DNA of 64,000 nucleotides, taken from contig UREK01000011.1 in assembly GCA_900546845.1 (NCBI GenBank), forward strand, positions 1-64,000, in the 5' to 3' direction. The notes beneath the pieces were generated by a model. The model was not told where the DNA came from and did not search any database. It saw only the letters and a list, made by a program, of their open reading frames with translations. This document shows, in pieces, positions 19,574-28,144 of the stretch. The stretch is from an uncultured Eubacteriales bacterium (GTDB taxonomy: Bacteria; Bacillota; Clostridia; Christensenellales; CAG-138). The stretch's first letter is position 1. The number at the start of each line of letters is the position of its first letter. The translations under genes were made by a program, and so were the position numbers.

Positions 19574-20035
19574 ATGTTCAACATCGTGCTCGTGGAGCCG
19601 GAGATCCCGGAAAACACCGGCAACATTTCCCGCACCTGCGCCGTAACGGGCGCGGCGCTGCACCTGGTTCGCCCGCTCGGCTTTTCGACGGACGACAAGC
19701 ACCTCAAGCGCGCGGGGCTCGATTATTGGAAATATTTGAACGTAACGTATTACGATTCGTTTGAGGAGGTGGAAGCGGCGCACCCGGGCGCGCGCTTCTT
19801 CCTCGCGTCCACGCACGCAGCGCGCAGCTACGCGCAGGCAGAGTACCGGGACGGGGATTTCCTCGTGTTCGGCAAGGAGACGGCCGGCCTTGGAGAAGCG
19901 CTGCTCACGCGCCGCGCTGCGGACGCTGTGCGCATCCCGATGTTAAACGACCGGCGCTCGCTGAACCTTTCCAATTCGGTGGCGATTGTGCTCTACGAGG
20001 CGCTGCGGCAGGCCGGTTTCCCGGACATGCGCTAG
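19574..20035 (+). CDS. trmL: tRNA (cytidine/uridine-34 2'-O)-methyltransferase TrmL
   Basis: 153-aa SPOUT-class enzyme that methylates the wobble base of tRNA-Leu. Family signatures are VLVEPEIPENTGNISRTC at the N-terminus, the LGFSTDDKHLKRAGLDYW block, FGKETAGL, and the knot region IPM...RSLNLSNSVAIVLYEA. ATG 19574 is preceded by GGGGAGGAG. Its promoter and the strong rplM promoter on either side make it a likely single-gene unit. Confidence 0.95.
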   Translation: MFNIVLVEPEIPENTGNISRTCAVTGAALHLVRPLGFSTDDKHLKRAGLDYWKYLNVTYYDSFEEVEAAHPGARFFLASTHAARSYAQAEYRDGDFLVFGKETAGLGEALLTRRAADAVRIPMLNDRRSLNLSNSVAIVLYEALRQAGFPDMR

Positions 20036-20093
20036 CGCAGCAGCCATAAACGCAAAAATGATGAAAAAAAGCCCGGAAATGCTGAAATTTCCC

Positions 20094-20122
20094 TTGACAT
20101 GGCGGGAGGGCTTGGTTACAAT
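20094..20122 (+). promoter_or_regulatory. Strong sigma-A promoter of rplM-rpsI
   Basis: Perfect -35 TTGACA (20094-20099), 17-bp spacer, -10 TACAAT (20117-20122). It is followed by a 113-nt leader. Confidence 0.9.
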
Positions 20123-20235
20123 AACAATTGTGTGTTTGCTAGGATCGGTGATTTGCGGCCACTAGCCCCGGCAGCAAAGCGTCAACCATGCACAACACGC
20201 TCAAATAAATACATTTACCATTAGGAGGACGCGCC
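20123..20235 (+). promoter_or_regulatory. 5' leader of rplM-rpsI, probable L13 leader
   Basis: The untranslated leader can fold into a stem with TTTGCT (20135-20140) paired to AGCAAA (20173-20178), with an inner CTAG...CTAG element. This matches the position and the short conserved hairpin of the L13 leader known upstream of rplM in Firmicutes, where L13 is thought to repress its own operon. A covariance-model search was not possible here. Confidence 0.55.
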
Positions 20236-20667
20236 ATGAAAACCTATATGGCAAAAGGCGAGACCGTCGAACGTAAGTGGTATGTTGTGGATGCTGACGG
20301 AATGGTGCTCGGCCGTCTCGCTTCCCAAGTAGCCGCTATCCTTCGCGGGAAACATAAGCCGATATATACGCCGCATTGCGACACCGGCGACCATGTGATC
20401 ATCATCAACGCCGAAAAGGTCGTGCTGACCGGCCGCAAACTTGACCAGAAGAAATACTACCATCACACCGGTTATCCCGGCGGCCTGAAGGAGACCAGCT
20501 ACCGCGATCTTCTCAACAAGAAGCCGGAATTCGCCGTCTACGAAGCGATTCGCCGCATGATGCCCAAGGGTCCGCTCGGCCGCCAGATGCTCAAGAAGGT
20601 CCGCATTTACGCTGGCCCGGAGCATAAGAACGCTGCCCAGATGCCCGAAACGCTCGTGCTCAAATAA
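20236..20667 (+). CDS. rplM: 50S ribosomal protein L13
   Basis: 143 aa, standard length. It begins MKTYMAKGETVERKWYVVDA and has the L13 core VLGRLAS, KPIYTPHCDTGDHVI and RRMMPKGPLGRQML. It is an early-assembly 23S rRNA binder. A strong Shine-Dalgarno (TTAGGAGGA) precedes the start. It is co-transcribed with rpsI 20 bp downstream. Confidence 0.98.
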   Translation: MKTYMAKGETVERKWYVVDADGMVLGRLASQVAAILRGKHKPIYTPHCDTGDHVIIINAEKVVLTGRKLDQKKYYHHTGYPGGLKETSYRDLLNKKPEFAVYEAIRRMMPKGPLGRQMLKKVRIYAGPEHKNAAQMPETLVLK

Positions 20668-20687
20668 GCGGGAAGGAGAAACGAAAC

Positions 20688-21083
20688 ATGGCAACAGTTA
20701 CCCAGTATCTCGGAACCGGCAGGCGCAAAAAGTCGGTCGCCCGCGTTCGTCTGCTCCCCGGCAGCGGCAAGATCACCGTCAACAAGCGCGACATCGACGA
20801 TTATTTCGGCTATGAGACCCTCAAGATGATCGTCCGCGCGCCGATGGTGCTCACCGACACGCTCTCCAAGTTCGACGTGAACGTAAACGTTTACGGCGGC
20901 GGTTACACCGGTCAGGCCGGCGCAATCCGCCATGGCATTGCCCGCGCGCTGATCGTTGCGGATCCCGAGCTGCGCGGCGCCCTCAAGAAAGCCGGATTCC
21001 TCACGCGCGATCCGAGGATGAAGGAAAGGAAGAAGTACGGCCTCAAGGCAGCCCGCCGCGCGCCGCAGTTCTCCAAGCGTTAA
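20688..21083 (+). CDS. rpsI: 30S ribosomal protein S9
   Basis: 131 aa. The N-terminus GTGRRKKSVARVRL and the C-terminal tail DPRMKERKKYGLKAARRAPQFSKR are diagnostic; that tail reaches toward the P-site tRNA. It is preceded by AAGGAGAAA and followed by a rho-independent terminator, which closes the two-gene operon. Confidence 0.98.
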   Translation: MATVTQYLGTGRRKKSVARVRLLPGSGKITVNKRDIDDYFGYETLKMIVRAPMVLTDTLSKFDVNVNVYGGGYTGQAGAIRHGIARALIVADPELRGALKKAGFLTRDPRMKERKKYGLKAARRAPQFSKR

Positions 21084-21102
21084 CAACCGTTTTCACACAA
21101 TC

Positions 21103-21136
21103 GCCCCCATTGGTTTCCCTTTGGGGGCTTGTTTTA
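21103..21136 (+). terminator. Rho-independent terminator of rplM-rpsI
   Basis: GCCCCC (21103-21108) pairs with GGGGGC (21123-21128) and is followed by TTGTTTTA. It starts 20 bp after the rpsI stop. Confidence 0.85.
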
Positions 21137-21182
21137 TTTGGCGGCAGAATCCATGGAAAATATGGATTGAAAGGTGTCCTTG

Positions 21183-21191
21183 TGTTACAAT
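21183..21191 (+). promoter_or_regulatory. Extended -10 promoter touching the trxB start
   Basis: TGTTACAAT (TG at 21183-21184, TACAAT at 21186-21191) ends 6 bp before the trxB ATG. A transcript starting 7 bp after the -10 would begin at or within the start codon. TTGAAA at 21167-21172 is only 13 bp away and is too close to be a standard -35. Confidence 0.45.
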
Positions 21192-21197
21192 AAGATC

Positions 21198-22145
21198 ATG
21201 GAACAGAACACAAACAAAATCTATGATGTTGCGATCATCGGCGGCGGTCCGGCGGGGCTTGCGGCGGGCCTTTATGCCGCGCGCGCGGGCCGCAGCGCCC
21301 TTTTGATCGAAGAAATGACGGCGGGCGGTCAGATCACCAAAACGCATAACGTGGAAAACTATCCCGGCTTTGATGAAGGCATCGACGGGTTTTCCCTTGC
21401 CGCCAAGATGGAGCAGCAGGCAGCGCGTTTTGGGCTTGAGACGAAATACGCTACCGTTCAGGAGCTTTCACTTTCGAGGCCCGTAAAGCGCATCGGCTGT
21501 GGTAAAAAGGAGTTCTTTGCGCGCACGGTGATTCTTGCCATGGGCGCGGAGCCGCGCCTGCTCGGCGTCCCGGGCGAGGTGGAGCAGATGGGGACGGGCG
21601 TATCCTATTGCGCCACATGCGACGGCGCGTTTTTTCGCGGCATGCCGGTGGCGGTCGTGGGCGGCGGGGATACGGCCATTTCCGATGCGCTGTATCTTGC
21701 CCACTTTGCGGAACGGGTCTACGTCGTACACCGGCGGGAGGTGCTGCGTGCGGCACAGGTACTCCAGGATGCGGCCAAGCAGGAGAAACGCATCGAGTTT
21801 GTGCTCGATTCCCTGCCGGAGGAAATCCTTGGCGGGGACGCGGTGGAGGGCCTTCGCGTGAAGAACAAAAAGACCGGGGAGGCGCACACGCTCGCGGTGA
21901 AGGGCATATTTGTGGCCGTGGGAACCACGCCGCGCTCCGCGCTCGTGCGGGAGCAGCTCTCGTGCGACGCGAACGGCTACATCGTGACCGACGCGCACAT
22001 GCGCACTGCTATCCCGGGCGTATACGCTGCGGGCGACGTGCGCGTGACCCCGCTGCGCCAGGTCATAACAGCTGCGGCGGACGGCGCGGTAGCGGCTACG
22101 GCGGCGGTTGAATATCTTATGGAACAGGGCGGGAATTTCGAATAA
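21198..22145 (+). CDS. trxB: Thioredoxin-disulfide reductase
   Basis: 315-aa flavoprotein that passes electrons from NADPH to thioredoxin. It has the FAD motif IIGGGPAGLAAGLYAARAG, the redox-active Cys138-Ala-Thr-Cys141, the NAD(P) motif VVGGGDTAISDALYLA and the C-terminal FAD block VYAAGDVR. I chose ATG 21198 because it starts the family-typical N-terminus. No Shine-Dalgarno is visible before it, and a -10 element lies directly upstream. GTG 21174 is an in-frame alternative with an equally poor context. Confidence 0.95.
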   Translation: MEQNTNKIYDVAIIGGGPAGLAAGLYAARAGRSALLIEEMTAGGQITKTHNVENYPGFDEGIDGFSLAAKMEQQAARFGLETKYATVQELSLSRPVKRIGCGKKEFFARTVILAMGAEPRLLGVPGEVEQMGTGVSYCATCDGAFFRGMPVAVVGGGDTAISDALYLAHFAERVYVVHRREVLRAAQVLQDAAKQEKRIEFVLDSLPEEILGGDAVEGLRVKNKKTGEAHTLAVKGIFVAVGTTPRSALVREQLSCDANGYIVTDAHMRTAIPGVYAAGDVRVTPLRQVITAAADGAVAATAAVEYLMEQGGNFE

Positions 22146-22162
22146 CAACCTTCGGAGGGCAT

Positions 22163-23521
22163 ATGGCGAGACTTTTTGGAACCGACGGCGTGCGCGGGAT
22201 TGCGAACGCCGATCTTTCCTGTGAACTGGCGATGCAGATCGGCGCGGCGGGCGCATACGTGCTCACGAGCGAGGTGCACAACCCGCGCATCCTCGTCGGC
22301 ATGGACACGCGCAGGAGCGGGGATATGCTCGCTTGCGCACTTTCTGCGGGCATCTGCTCCGTCGGCGGAGACGTGCTCAACGTCGGCGTGATCCCAACGC
22401 CTGCGATGGCATACCTCGTGCGCCAGTACGAGGCGGACGCCGCCGTGATGATCAGCGCTTCGCACAACACCATGGAGTACAACGGCATCAAATGGTTCGA
22501 TGGCGATGGCTTTAAGCTTTCGGACGCGCTGGAGGATGAGATCGAACGGCTGATCCGCGAACGGGCGGAGCTGCCGCACCCCACGGGTGTAGGTGTGGGC
22601 CACGTGATCGAGGCGCGCCGCGCGGCGGATGAATACAAGGCATTCCTTTGCGGCACAGCAAAAACGCGCTTTGACGGCATGCGCGTCGCGCTCGATTGCG
22701 CAAACGGCGCTTCCGCGGGCATTGCGGCGGATGTGTTCCGTGCGCTCGGTGCGGAGGTGATCGCCCGCAGCGACGAACCGGATGGCTACAACATCAACGC
22801 ACGCTGCGGCTCCACGCACCCGGAGGCGCTGCAGGAGCTCGTCGTCGAATGTGCGGCGGACGTGGGCTTCGCCTTTGATGGCGACGCAGACCGCGTCATC
22901 GCCTGCGACGAGCTTGGCAACCTCGTGGATGGGGATCGGATCCTCGGCATCTGCGGGCGTGCGATGCGCGATGCGGGCACACTGAAAAACGACGCGATCG
23001 TGGTCACCGTCATGTCCAACCTCGGCCTCAAAAAACGCATGCGCGAGCTCGGCATCCGGGTGGAGGAAACCGCGGTGGGCGATCGTTATGTGATGGAGCG
23101 CATGCGCGAGGGCGGCTTTGTGCTCGGCGGCGAGCAATCCGGCCATGTGATTTTCCTCGACCGCAACACCACGGGCGACGGCATGCTGACCGCCATCCAG
23201 GTCCTGAACGTGCTGCGCGCGAGCGGAAAGCGCATGTCCCGCCTTGCGTCGGATGTGCCGATCTTCCCGCAGGTGCTTGTGAATGTAACTCTGGAAAATG
23301 ACAAGAAACAGGATGCGATGCAGGATGAAGAAATGCATGCGCGTATCCGCGCCGTGGAGGCGGAGCTGGGCGAGGCGGGGCGCGTGCTCGTGCGTGCGTC
23401 AGGGACGGAGCCGCTCATCCGCATCATGCTCGAAGGCCAGGATGAGGACGAGATCGGCACGCTTGCTGTTTCCATTGCGAGAATACTCGAAAAGAACCAC
23501 GGCGGGAGAATCCGTCAGTGA
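22163..23521 (+). CDS. glmM: Phosphoglucosamine mutase
   Basis: 452-aa enzyme converting glucosamine-6-phosphate to glucosamine-1-phosphate for UDP-GlcNAc and peptidoglycan. It starts ARLFGTDGVRGIAN, carries the phosphoserine loop ISASHN with Ser100, the metal loop FDGDADR, and the sugar and phosphate loops EQSGH and RASGTEPLIR. A Shine-Dalgarno CGGAGGGC precedes ATG 22163. All catalytic loops are intact, unlike the mutase-like domain encoded at 17073-19478. Confidence 0.97.
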   Translation: MARLFGTDGVRGIANADLSCELAMQIGAAGAYVLTSEVHNPRILVGMDTRRSGDMLACALSAGICSVGGDVLNVGVIPTPAMAYLVRQYEADAAVMISASHNTMEYNGIKWFDGDGFKLSDALEDEIERLIRERAELPHPTGVGVGHVIEARRAADEYKAFLCGTAKTRFDGMRVALDCANGASAGIAADVFRALGAEVIARSDEPDGYNINARCGSTHPEALQELVVECAADVGFAFDGDADRVIACDELGNLVDGDRILGICGRAMRDAGTLKNDAIVVTVMSNLGLKKRMRELGIRVEETAVGDRYVMERMREGGFVLGGEQSGHVIFLDRNTTGDGMLTAIQVLNVLRASGKRMSRLASDVPIFPQVLVNVTLENDKKQDAMQDEEMHARIRAVEAELGEAGRVLVRASGTEPLIRIMLEGQDEDEIGTLAVSIARILEKNHGGRIRQ

Positions 23522-24045
23522 GCGGGATCCCGGCGGAATACACCCTCTGGCGCAGCAAGCGCAAAACGCTTGCCGTGGAGGTGACGCGCGCGGGCGAGGT
23601 GATCGTCCGCGCGCCGCTGCGTATGCCCGAGCGGGAGATCCTGCGCTTCCTGCGGGAGCAGCAGGAATGGATCGAAACGCATATCGCGCTGCAAGCGCAA
23701 CGAGCGCTTGCGCATCCTGCGCCGGATGCGGAGGAAGAAGCATGCCTCAAAGCGCTCGCAAGGGAGGTCATCCCAGTGCGCGTGGCGTACTATGCAGCCG
23801 TTATGGGCCTTGTGCCCGCATCGGTCAAGATTACATCCGCAAAAACGCGTTTTGGAAGCTGCAGCGCGAAGAACGGGCTCTGCTTTTCCTGGCGGCTGAT
23901 GCAATACCCGATGGAGGCGGTGGACTATGTCGTTGTCCACGAGCTTGCGCATATTGCCCATAAGGATCACGGAAAGGCGTTTTACGCGTTGATCGGGAGC
24001 ATACTGCCGGATCATTTGGCGCGGCGGAACCTATTGAAACAGTAA
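23518..24045 (+). CDS. YgjP-like metallopeptidase domain protein (M48/DUF45)
   Basis: 175 aa with the zinc motif HELAH at 141-145, a third likely ligand at His151 (HKDHG), and the family lead-in SAKTRFGSCSAKNG. Members are widespread in Firmicutes; substrate and role are unknown. The GTG start at 23518 overlaps the glmM stop (GTGA), and the N-terminal strand-rich part is conserved from it. It is probably translated in tandem with glmM. Confidence 0.88.
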   Translation: MSGIPAEYTLWRSKRKTLAVEVTRAGEVIVRAPLRMPEREILRFLREQQEWIETHIALQAQRALAHPAPDAEEEACLKALAREVIPVRVAYYAAVMGLVPASVKITSAKTRFGSCSAKNGLCFSWRLMQYPMEAVDYVVVHELAHIAHKDHGKAFYALIGSILPDHLARRNLLKQ

Positions 24046-24069
24046 CCCATATTAGAAGGAGCGGTCTAT

Positions 24070-24687
24070 ATGTTAGATGCGAAAGGCTTTGACCTCTGGG
24101 CGGATGGATATGACAAAAGCGTGCAATTGTCCGAGGAATCGGATGAATACCCGTTTGCGGGATATAAGGACGTTTTGAATACCGTATACCGGACGGTGCA
24201 TGCGCGGGAGCGTGCGTCGGTGCTTGACCTGGGATTCGGCACAGGCATGCTGACCGCCAAGCTCTATGCGGAGGGATACGCGATAACGGGTGTGGATTTT
24301 TCGGAACGGATGATCGCGCTTGCGCGGGAAAAAATGCCGGACGCCCGGCTGATTTATGCGGACTTAGCCCAAGGCGTCCCGGCGGAGCTGCGCGCGGAAA
24401 AGTTTGATTTTATCATCAGCACCTATGCGATGCACCACCTTGTGGACGGGCAGAAAGAGGAGCTTTGGCATTCGCTGCTCGCGCGCCTGAATCCGGGCGG
24501 CGCGCTTGTTATCGGCGACGTTGCGTTTGCGACGGAGACGGAGCAGGAAGCTTGCCGCTTGCGCTGCGGGAACGGCTGGGACTGCGACGAGGCATACATC
24601 GTTGCCGAGCGGTTCCAAACGGCGTTCCCAGGTCTGAGGTTTACGCAGGTTTCCCACTGTGCAGGCGTGCTGGAGCTTCAAGCGTAA
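24070..24687 (+). CDS. Class I SAM-dependent methyltransferase (YrrT-like)
   Basis: 205 aa. SAM-binding motif I is VLDLGFGTGMLTAKL, the acidic end of strand 2 is ITGVDFSERM, and motif IV is FDFIISTYAMHHL. The FDLWADGYDKSV start is like YrrT and related small-molecule methyltransferases. The substrate cannot be read from sequence. A Shine-Dalgarno AAGGAG lies 9 nt before the ATG. It is the last + strand gene before the converging glyQS. Confidence 0.85.
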   Translation: MLDAKGFDLWADGYDKSVQLSEESDEYPFAGYKDVLNTVYRTVHARERASVLDLGFGTGMLTAKLYAEGYAITGVDFSERMIALAREKMPDARLIYADLAQGVPAELRAEKFDFIISTYAMHHLVDGQKEELWHSLLARLNPGGALVIGDVAFATETEQEACRLRCGNGWDCDEAYIVAERFQTAFPGLRFTQVSHCAGVLELQA

Positions 24688-24758
24688 AGGCAGCGTTGGA
24701 TCCAGGCAGGTTGAGGCGTTCGCATGTGCGCGGCGCCGGGCAGCGAATGGAACGACAA

Positions 24759-24791
24759 AACAAGCCGCGCGAAGGAGCTGCGCGGCTTGTT
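24759..24791 (-). terminator. Terminator of glyQS
   Basis: A perfect 12-bp stem (24759-24770 with 24780-24791). On the - strand the stem is followed by TTGTCG after a TTGTTTT run, and no T-run follows on the + strand, so it most likely ends the glyQS transcript. It may also slow + strand read-through from the methyltransferase. Confidence 0.7.
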
Positions 24792-24862
24792 CTGCGGATG
24801 CGGCGGCAGAGGCCGCCGTGGGTTTTATGGCGTGTTTCCCGACAAGATATGTGCGGAAAAAC

Positions 24863-26260
24863 TTAAAAGTCGATCGCTTTGTCGATGTATTCGACAAGGC
24901 CGCTGATGGGGATCCGCACCTGCTGCATGGTGTCGCGGTCGCGCACGGTGACAGTATCATCCTCGAGCGTGTCAAAGTCGATGGTGATACACAGCGGGGT
25001 GCCGATCTCGTCCTCGCGGCGATACCGCTTGCCGATGGCGCCAGCTTCGTCATAATCCACCATGAACCGCTTCGCAAGCATCGTGTACACCTCTTTCGCC
25101 TTGCCGCCAAGCTTGTTTTTTTGCAGCGGCAAAACGGCAGCTTTATATGGCGCGAGCGCAGGGTGAAGATGCAGGACATTGCGGACGTCGCCGCCCTCAA
25201 GCGTTTCCTCGTCGTAAGCGTCGCAGAGGAACGCGAGCACCATCCGGCCAACGCCAAGGGAAGGCTCGATGACGTAGGGGATATACCGGGTATTGTCCTC
25301 TTGGTCAAAATAGGTCTGATCCTTGCCGGAGGTGGTCTGGTGCGCCGTCAGGTCGAAGTCGGTACGGGAGGCTACGCCCCACAGCTCGCCCCATTCGGTG
25401 AAGGGGAAGGCGTACTCAAAGTCAGTGGTAGCGTTGGAATAGTGGCTCAGCTCCTCTTTTTCATGATCCCGCAGCCGCAGGTTTTCCTCGTGGATGCCCA
25501 GGTCAAGCAGCCATTGGTGGCAGAAGTTCTTCCAATAAGCGAACCACTCAAGCTCGGTACCCGGTTTGCAGAAGAACTCGAGCTCCATCTGCTCGAACTC
25601 ACGCGTGCGGAAAATGAAGTTGCCAGGCGTGATCTCATTGCGGAAGGATTTGCCGATCTGCGCGATGCCGAACGGCAGCTTTTTGCGTGCAGTACGCTGA
25701 ATGTTCTGGAAGTTGACAAAAATGCCCTGCGCCGTCTCGGGACGGAGGTAAACCGTGTTTTTTGCATCCTCCGTCACGCCCTGGAAGGTCTTGAACATCA
25801 GGTTGAACTTGCGGATGTCGGTAAAGTTGTGTTTGCCGCAGGAAGGGCATGGGATGGCGTTCGCGTCGATATAAGCCTTCATTTCTTCCGGGGAAAAAGC
25901 ATCCACCGGCTTGGGAAGGGTAATGTGGTGCGCTTCCGCCCAGCCTTCGATGATCTTGTCGGCGCGGAAGCGTTCTTTGCATTCCTTGCAGTCCATGAGC
26001 GGGTCGGAAAATCCGCCCACGTGGCCGGAAGCGACCCATACTTGCGGGTTCATCAGGATTGCGGAGTCAAGGCCTACGTTATAGGGGCTTTCCTGAACGA
26101 ACTTTTTCCACCAGGCCTTTTTCACGTTGTTCTCCAGCTCCACGCCCAGTGGGCCGTAATCCCAAGTGTTGGCAAGGCCGCCATAGATCTCGGAGCCTGC
26201 GAAAATGAAGCCGCGGTTTTTACACAGCGCGACGATTTTATCCATTCCAAAGCGTGCCAT
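24863..26260 (-). CDS. glyQS: Glycine-tRNA ligase, single-chain eukaryote/archaeal type
   Basis: 465-aa class II synthetase that charges tRNA-Gly as a homodimer. Motif 1 lies in GFIFAGSEIYGGLANTWDYGPLG. Motif 2 is FRNEITP...FRTREFEQMELEFF, and motif 3 is EPSLGVGRM. A zinc-ligand pair CKEC and CPSCGKHNF is present in the insertion. The C-terminal anticodon-binding domain spans about 365-465. It is transcribed away from its neighbours by its own promoter. The leader is short and carries no T-box. Confidence 0.97.
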   Translation of the reverse strand: MARFGMDKIVALCKNRGFIFAGSEIYGGLANTWDYGPLGVELENNVKKAWWKKFVQESPYNVGLDSAILMNPQVWVASGHVGGFSDPLMDCKECKERFRADKIIEGWAEAHHITLPKPVDAFSPEEMKAYIDANAIPCPSCGKHNFTDIRKFNLMFKTFQGVTEDAKNTVYLRPETAQGIFVNFQNIQRTARKKLPFGIAQIGKSFRNEITPGNFIFRTREFEQMELEFFCKPGTELEWFAYWKNFCHQWLLDLGIHEENLRLRDHEKEELSHYSNATTDFEYAFPFTEWGELWGVASRTDFDLTAHQTTSGKDQTYFDQEDNTRYIPYVIEPSLGVGRMVLAFLCDAYDEETLEGGDVRNVLHLHPALAPYKAAVLPLQKNKLGGKAKEVYTMLAKRFMVDYDEAGAIGKRYRREDEIGTPLCITIDFDTLEDDTVTVRDRDTMQQVRIPISGLVEYIDKAIDF

Positions 26261-26313
26261 ATGTGAAATTCCTCCTAAAATTAGTTCGCGTTTTCAAGCA
26301 AAACAATACAATT

Positions 26314-26341
26314 ATCATAACATAGGAAGCCCTTTTGTCAA
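26314..26341 (-). promoter_or_regulatory. Promoter of glyQS
   Basis: On the - strand: TTGACA (26336-26341), 16-bp spacer, and TATGAT (26314-26319) with an extended-10 TG. The transcript leader is about 45 nt with an AGGAGGA Shine-Dalgarno. Confidence 0.85.
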
Positions 26342-26465
26342 GAGAAAACACGCATCCTGCACCGCATAAGCAAGCGGCGGCGCAGGCACACATCTTTGCA
26401 GGAATGCGTACTATATCGTAGCAGAGGCCGAAAGGCCGGCAACAAAATGAAGGAGGAGACACAAA

Positions 26466-26684
26466 ATGTGTAATTGGGGTACCTTTGGCGGAAATAACTG
26501 GTGGTGGATCATCATCCTGATCCTGCTCGCCGGTGGATTCAGCGGCTGTGGCTGCGACAACGATTGCGGCTGTGGGAACAACTGGTGCTCTACCCCAGGT
26601 TATCACAGCTTTGGAACGCGCGGAAAAATGTCCAGCACAAAGCTGTCCGGGTCAGTGCCGTTGCCGCCGGAGGTGCGGGAGTAG
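26466..26684 (+). CDS. Small Trp/Cys-rich membrane protein, copy 1, with altered C-terminus
   Basis: 72 aa. The layout is a short polar start, GGNNWWW, a hydrophobic helix IIILILLAGGF, and a Cys/Gly tail GCGCDNDCGCG. The homologous copy at 42282-42425 ends soon after this point, whereas here the frame runs on for 31 residues of unlike composition, overlapping the 3' end of the recombinase gene on the other strand. A strong Shine-Dalgarno (GAAGGAGGAG) precedes the ATG. Function is unknown; it resembles the very small YjcZ-style membrane proteins of spore formers only in size and layout. Confidence 0.75.
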   Translation: MCNWGTFGGNNWWWIIILILLAGGFSGCGCDNDCGCGNNWCSTPGYHSFGTRGKMSSTKLSGSVPLPPEVRE

Positions 26685-28144
26685 ACGGCCCGCTTCAGCA
26701 CTTCTTTAAGCATTATGTTCTTTTCTTGGGTATCGCGCAGCTCGCAATAGGCGTCGGCAAGGCCCAGGATGCGTGGGGCGATCTCATGTACCATAGCGCA
26801 TGCGCACGCCTTTTTGCTGCGCGCCGCTTCAACTTCAAGCCGGTGCGCGGAGAGCCGTGCCTTTGCCGCGTTGATGTGCGCGCGGCGTTCGAGGAATTCC
26901 GCATCGGTGTAAATACCGCGCTCCAACAGCCCATGCACGCTCAGCCGCTGCTTTTCGAGCTCGGCCAGTTCCTTGTCCACCAGCGCGAGCTCCGCGTCCT
27001 CAGCGGCCATATTTGGAGCCTCAACGCTGCTTCCGGCATGCGAGACATGGCAATGCCGCGTCCAGCCCTTCAGCGCATCCAGAAGCCGCGCTTCGATCAG
27101 GTCGAGCCTTGCGCCGACGGTGCGGCAGGTGGGATGCTTGCAGGTGAGGTATGCGATCTGTTTGCTGTTGACCTGCCGGAGCATCGCGCGGCCGCAACTC
27201 CCGCAAAACACGAGCCCGGCAAGCGGGTTCACGATAACCTTTTGCCGGGGGATGGGCGCGTGCAGTGCGTTCGACATGATCGCCTGGGCGGCAGCGAAGG
27301 TCGCCTCCGGGATAATCGCTTCGTGGAGGCCGGGCAGTACGATCTGCTTTTCGGGCGTGCGCGCCATAGCCTTGACGACGCGCCCATCCACGACCTTTTT
27401 CGTGAGGCTCTTGGAATACCACTTTACCTTGCCGGTGTAGACGACGTTGCGCAGGATGGTGCGTACCGTGGAGGGGCACCAGGCACAGCCTGCCTGCGTG
27501 TGCAGCCCCATGCCGTTCAGGCGGCCGGCGATCGCGTAGGCGCCGGTATGCTGGTTGATGTACCAATCGAAGATCATGCGGATGACGGCGGCCCGCTCTG
27601 GCACGATGCGCAGTGTATAGCCTTTGCCGCATTCTACGGGTACGACTTCGTAGCCGTCCGGGCAGTTGGCGTTGGGCCATTTGCCTTCGCGCACGGCCTG
27701 TTCCCGACCGGCCAGCAGCCGTCGGCGGATGGTCGCATATTCCCGGCGGCTCATGAACAGGTTGAACTCGAAGTATTCCTCGTCCGCCGGGTCGTTCGGG
27801 TCAAACGTGCGCCCGGGTGTGATAACCTTTGTGTCCGTATATTTGAACGCCTGCGCGATGATGCCCTGATCCATCGTGTCGCCGCGGGCGAGACGCTCGA
27901 TCTCATAGACGAGCACGCCGTCGTACAGGCCGGCGGAAACATCCGCGAGCAGCGCCTGCATCTCTGGCCGCGCGGCGATGGATTCGCCGGTCACGATCTC
28001 CCGGTATTCCCGGGCAATGGGGAGGCACAGCCGGCCGGCCAGCGCCAGAAGTTCCCGGCGGTGCCGCCCAAGCGTTTCGCCCTCGCCGCGCTGTTCGGCG
28101 TCGAGATCCTTGCGCGACTTGCGCAGATAGATTGCGTATGCCAT
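26603..28144 (-). CDS. Large serine recombinase (site-specific integrase/excisionase)
   Basis: 513 aa. The N-terminal resolvase catalytic domain begins AYAIYLRKS, with the nucleophile Ser10, and continues through REIVTGESIAARPEM and VYEIERLARGD. A recombinase domain follows (about 150-290). A zinc ribbon CGSCGRAM...CKHPTC and a coiled-coil of about 390-440 follow. I chose ATG 28144 because GGAGGGG sits 6 nt upstream; ATG 28168 is possible. Such enzymes integrate phages and mobile elements between short attachment sites. Its 3' end overlaps small-protein copy 1, which could mark one element end. Confidence 0.93.
   Translation of the reverse strand: MAYAIYLRKSRKDLDAEQRGEGETLGRHRRELLALAGRLCLPIAREYREIVTGESIAARPEMQALLADVSAGLYDGVLVYEIERLARGDTMDQGIIAQAFKYTDTKVITPGRTFDPNDPADEEYFEFNLFMSRREYATIRRRLLAGREQAVREGKWPNANCPDGYEVVPVECGKGYTLRIVPERAAVIRMIFDWYINQHTGAYAIAGRLNGMGLHTQAGCAWCPSTVRTILRNVVYTGKVKWYSKSLTKKVVDGRVVKAMARTPEKQIVLPGLHEAIIPEATFAAAQAIMSNALHAPIPRQKVIVNPLAGLVFCGSCGRAMLRQVNSKQIAYLTCKHPTCRTVGARLDLIEARLLDALKGWTRHCHVSHAGSSVEAPNMAAEDAELALVDKELAELEKQRLSVHGLLERGIYTDAEFLERRAHINAAKARLSAHRLEVEAARSKKACACAMVHEIAPRILGLADAYCELRDTQEKNIMLKEVLKRAVYSRTSGGNGTDPDSFVLDIFPRVPKL

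Noticed and set aside
26261..26340. T-box riboswitch upstream of glyQS
   Set aside because: The promoter leaves only about 45 nt of leader, too short for a T-box, and no specifier or antiterminator structure is visible.
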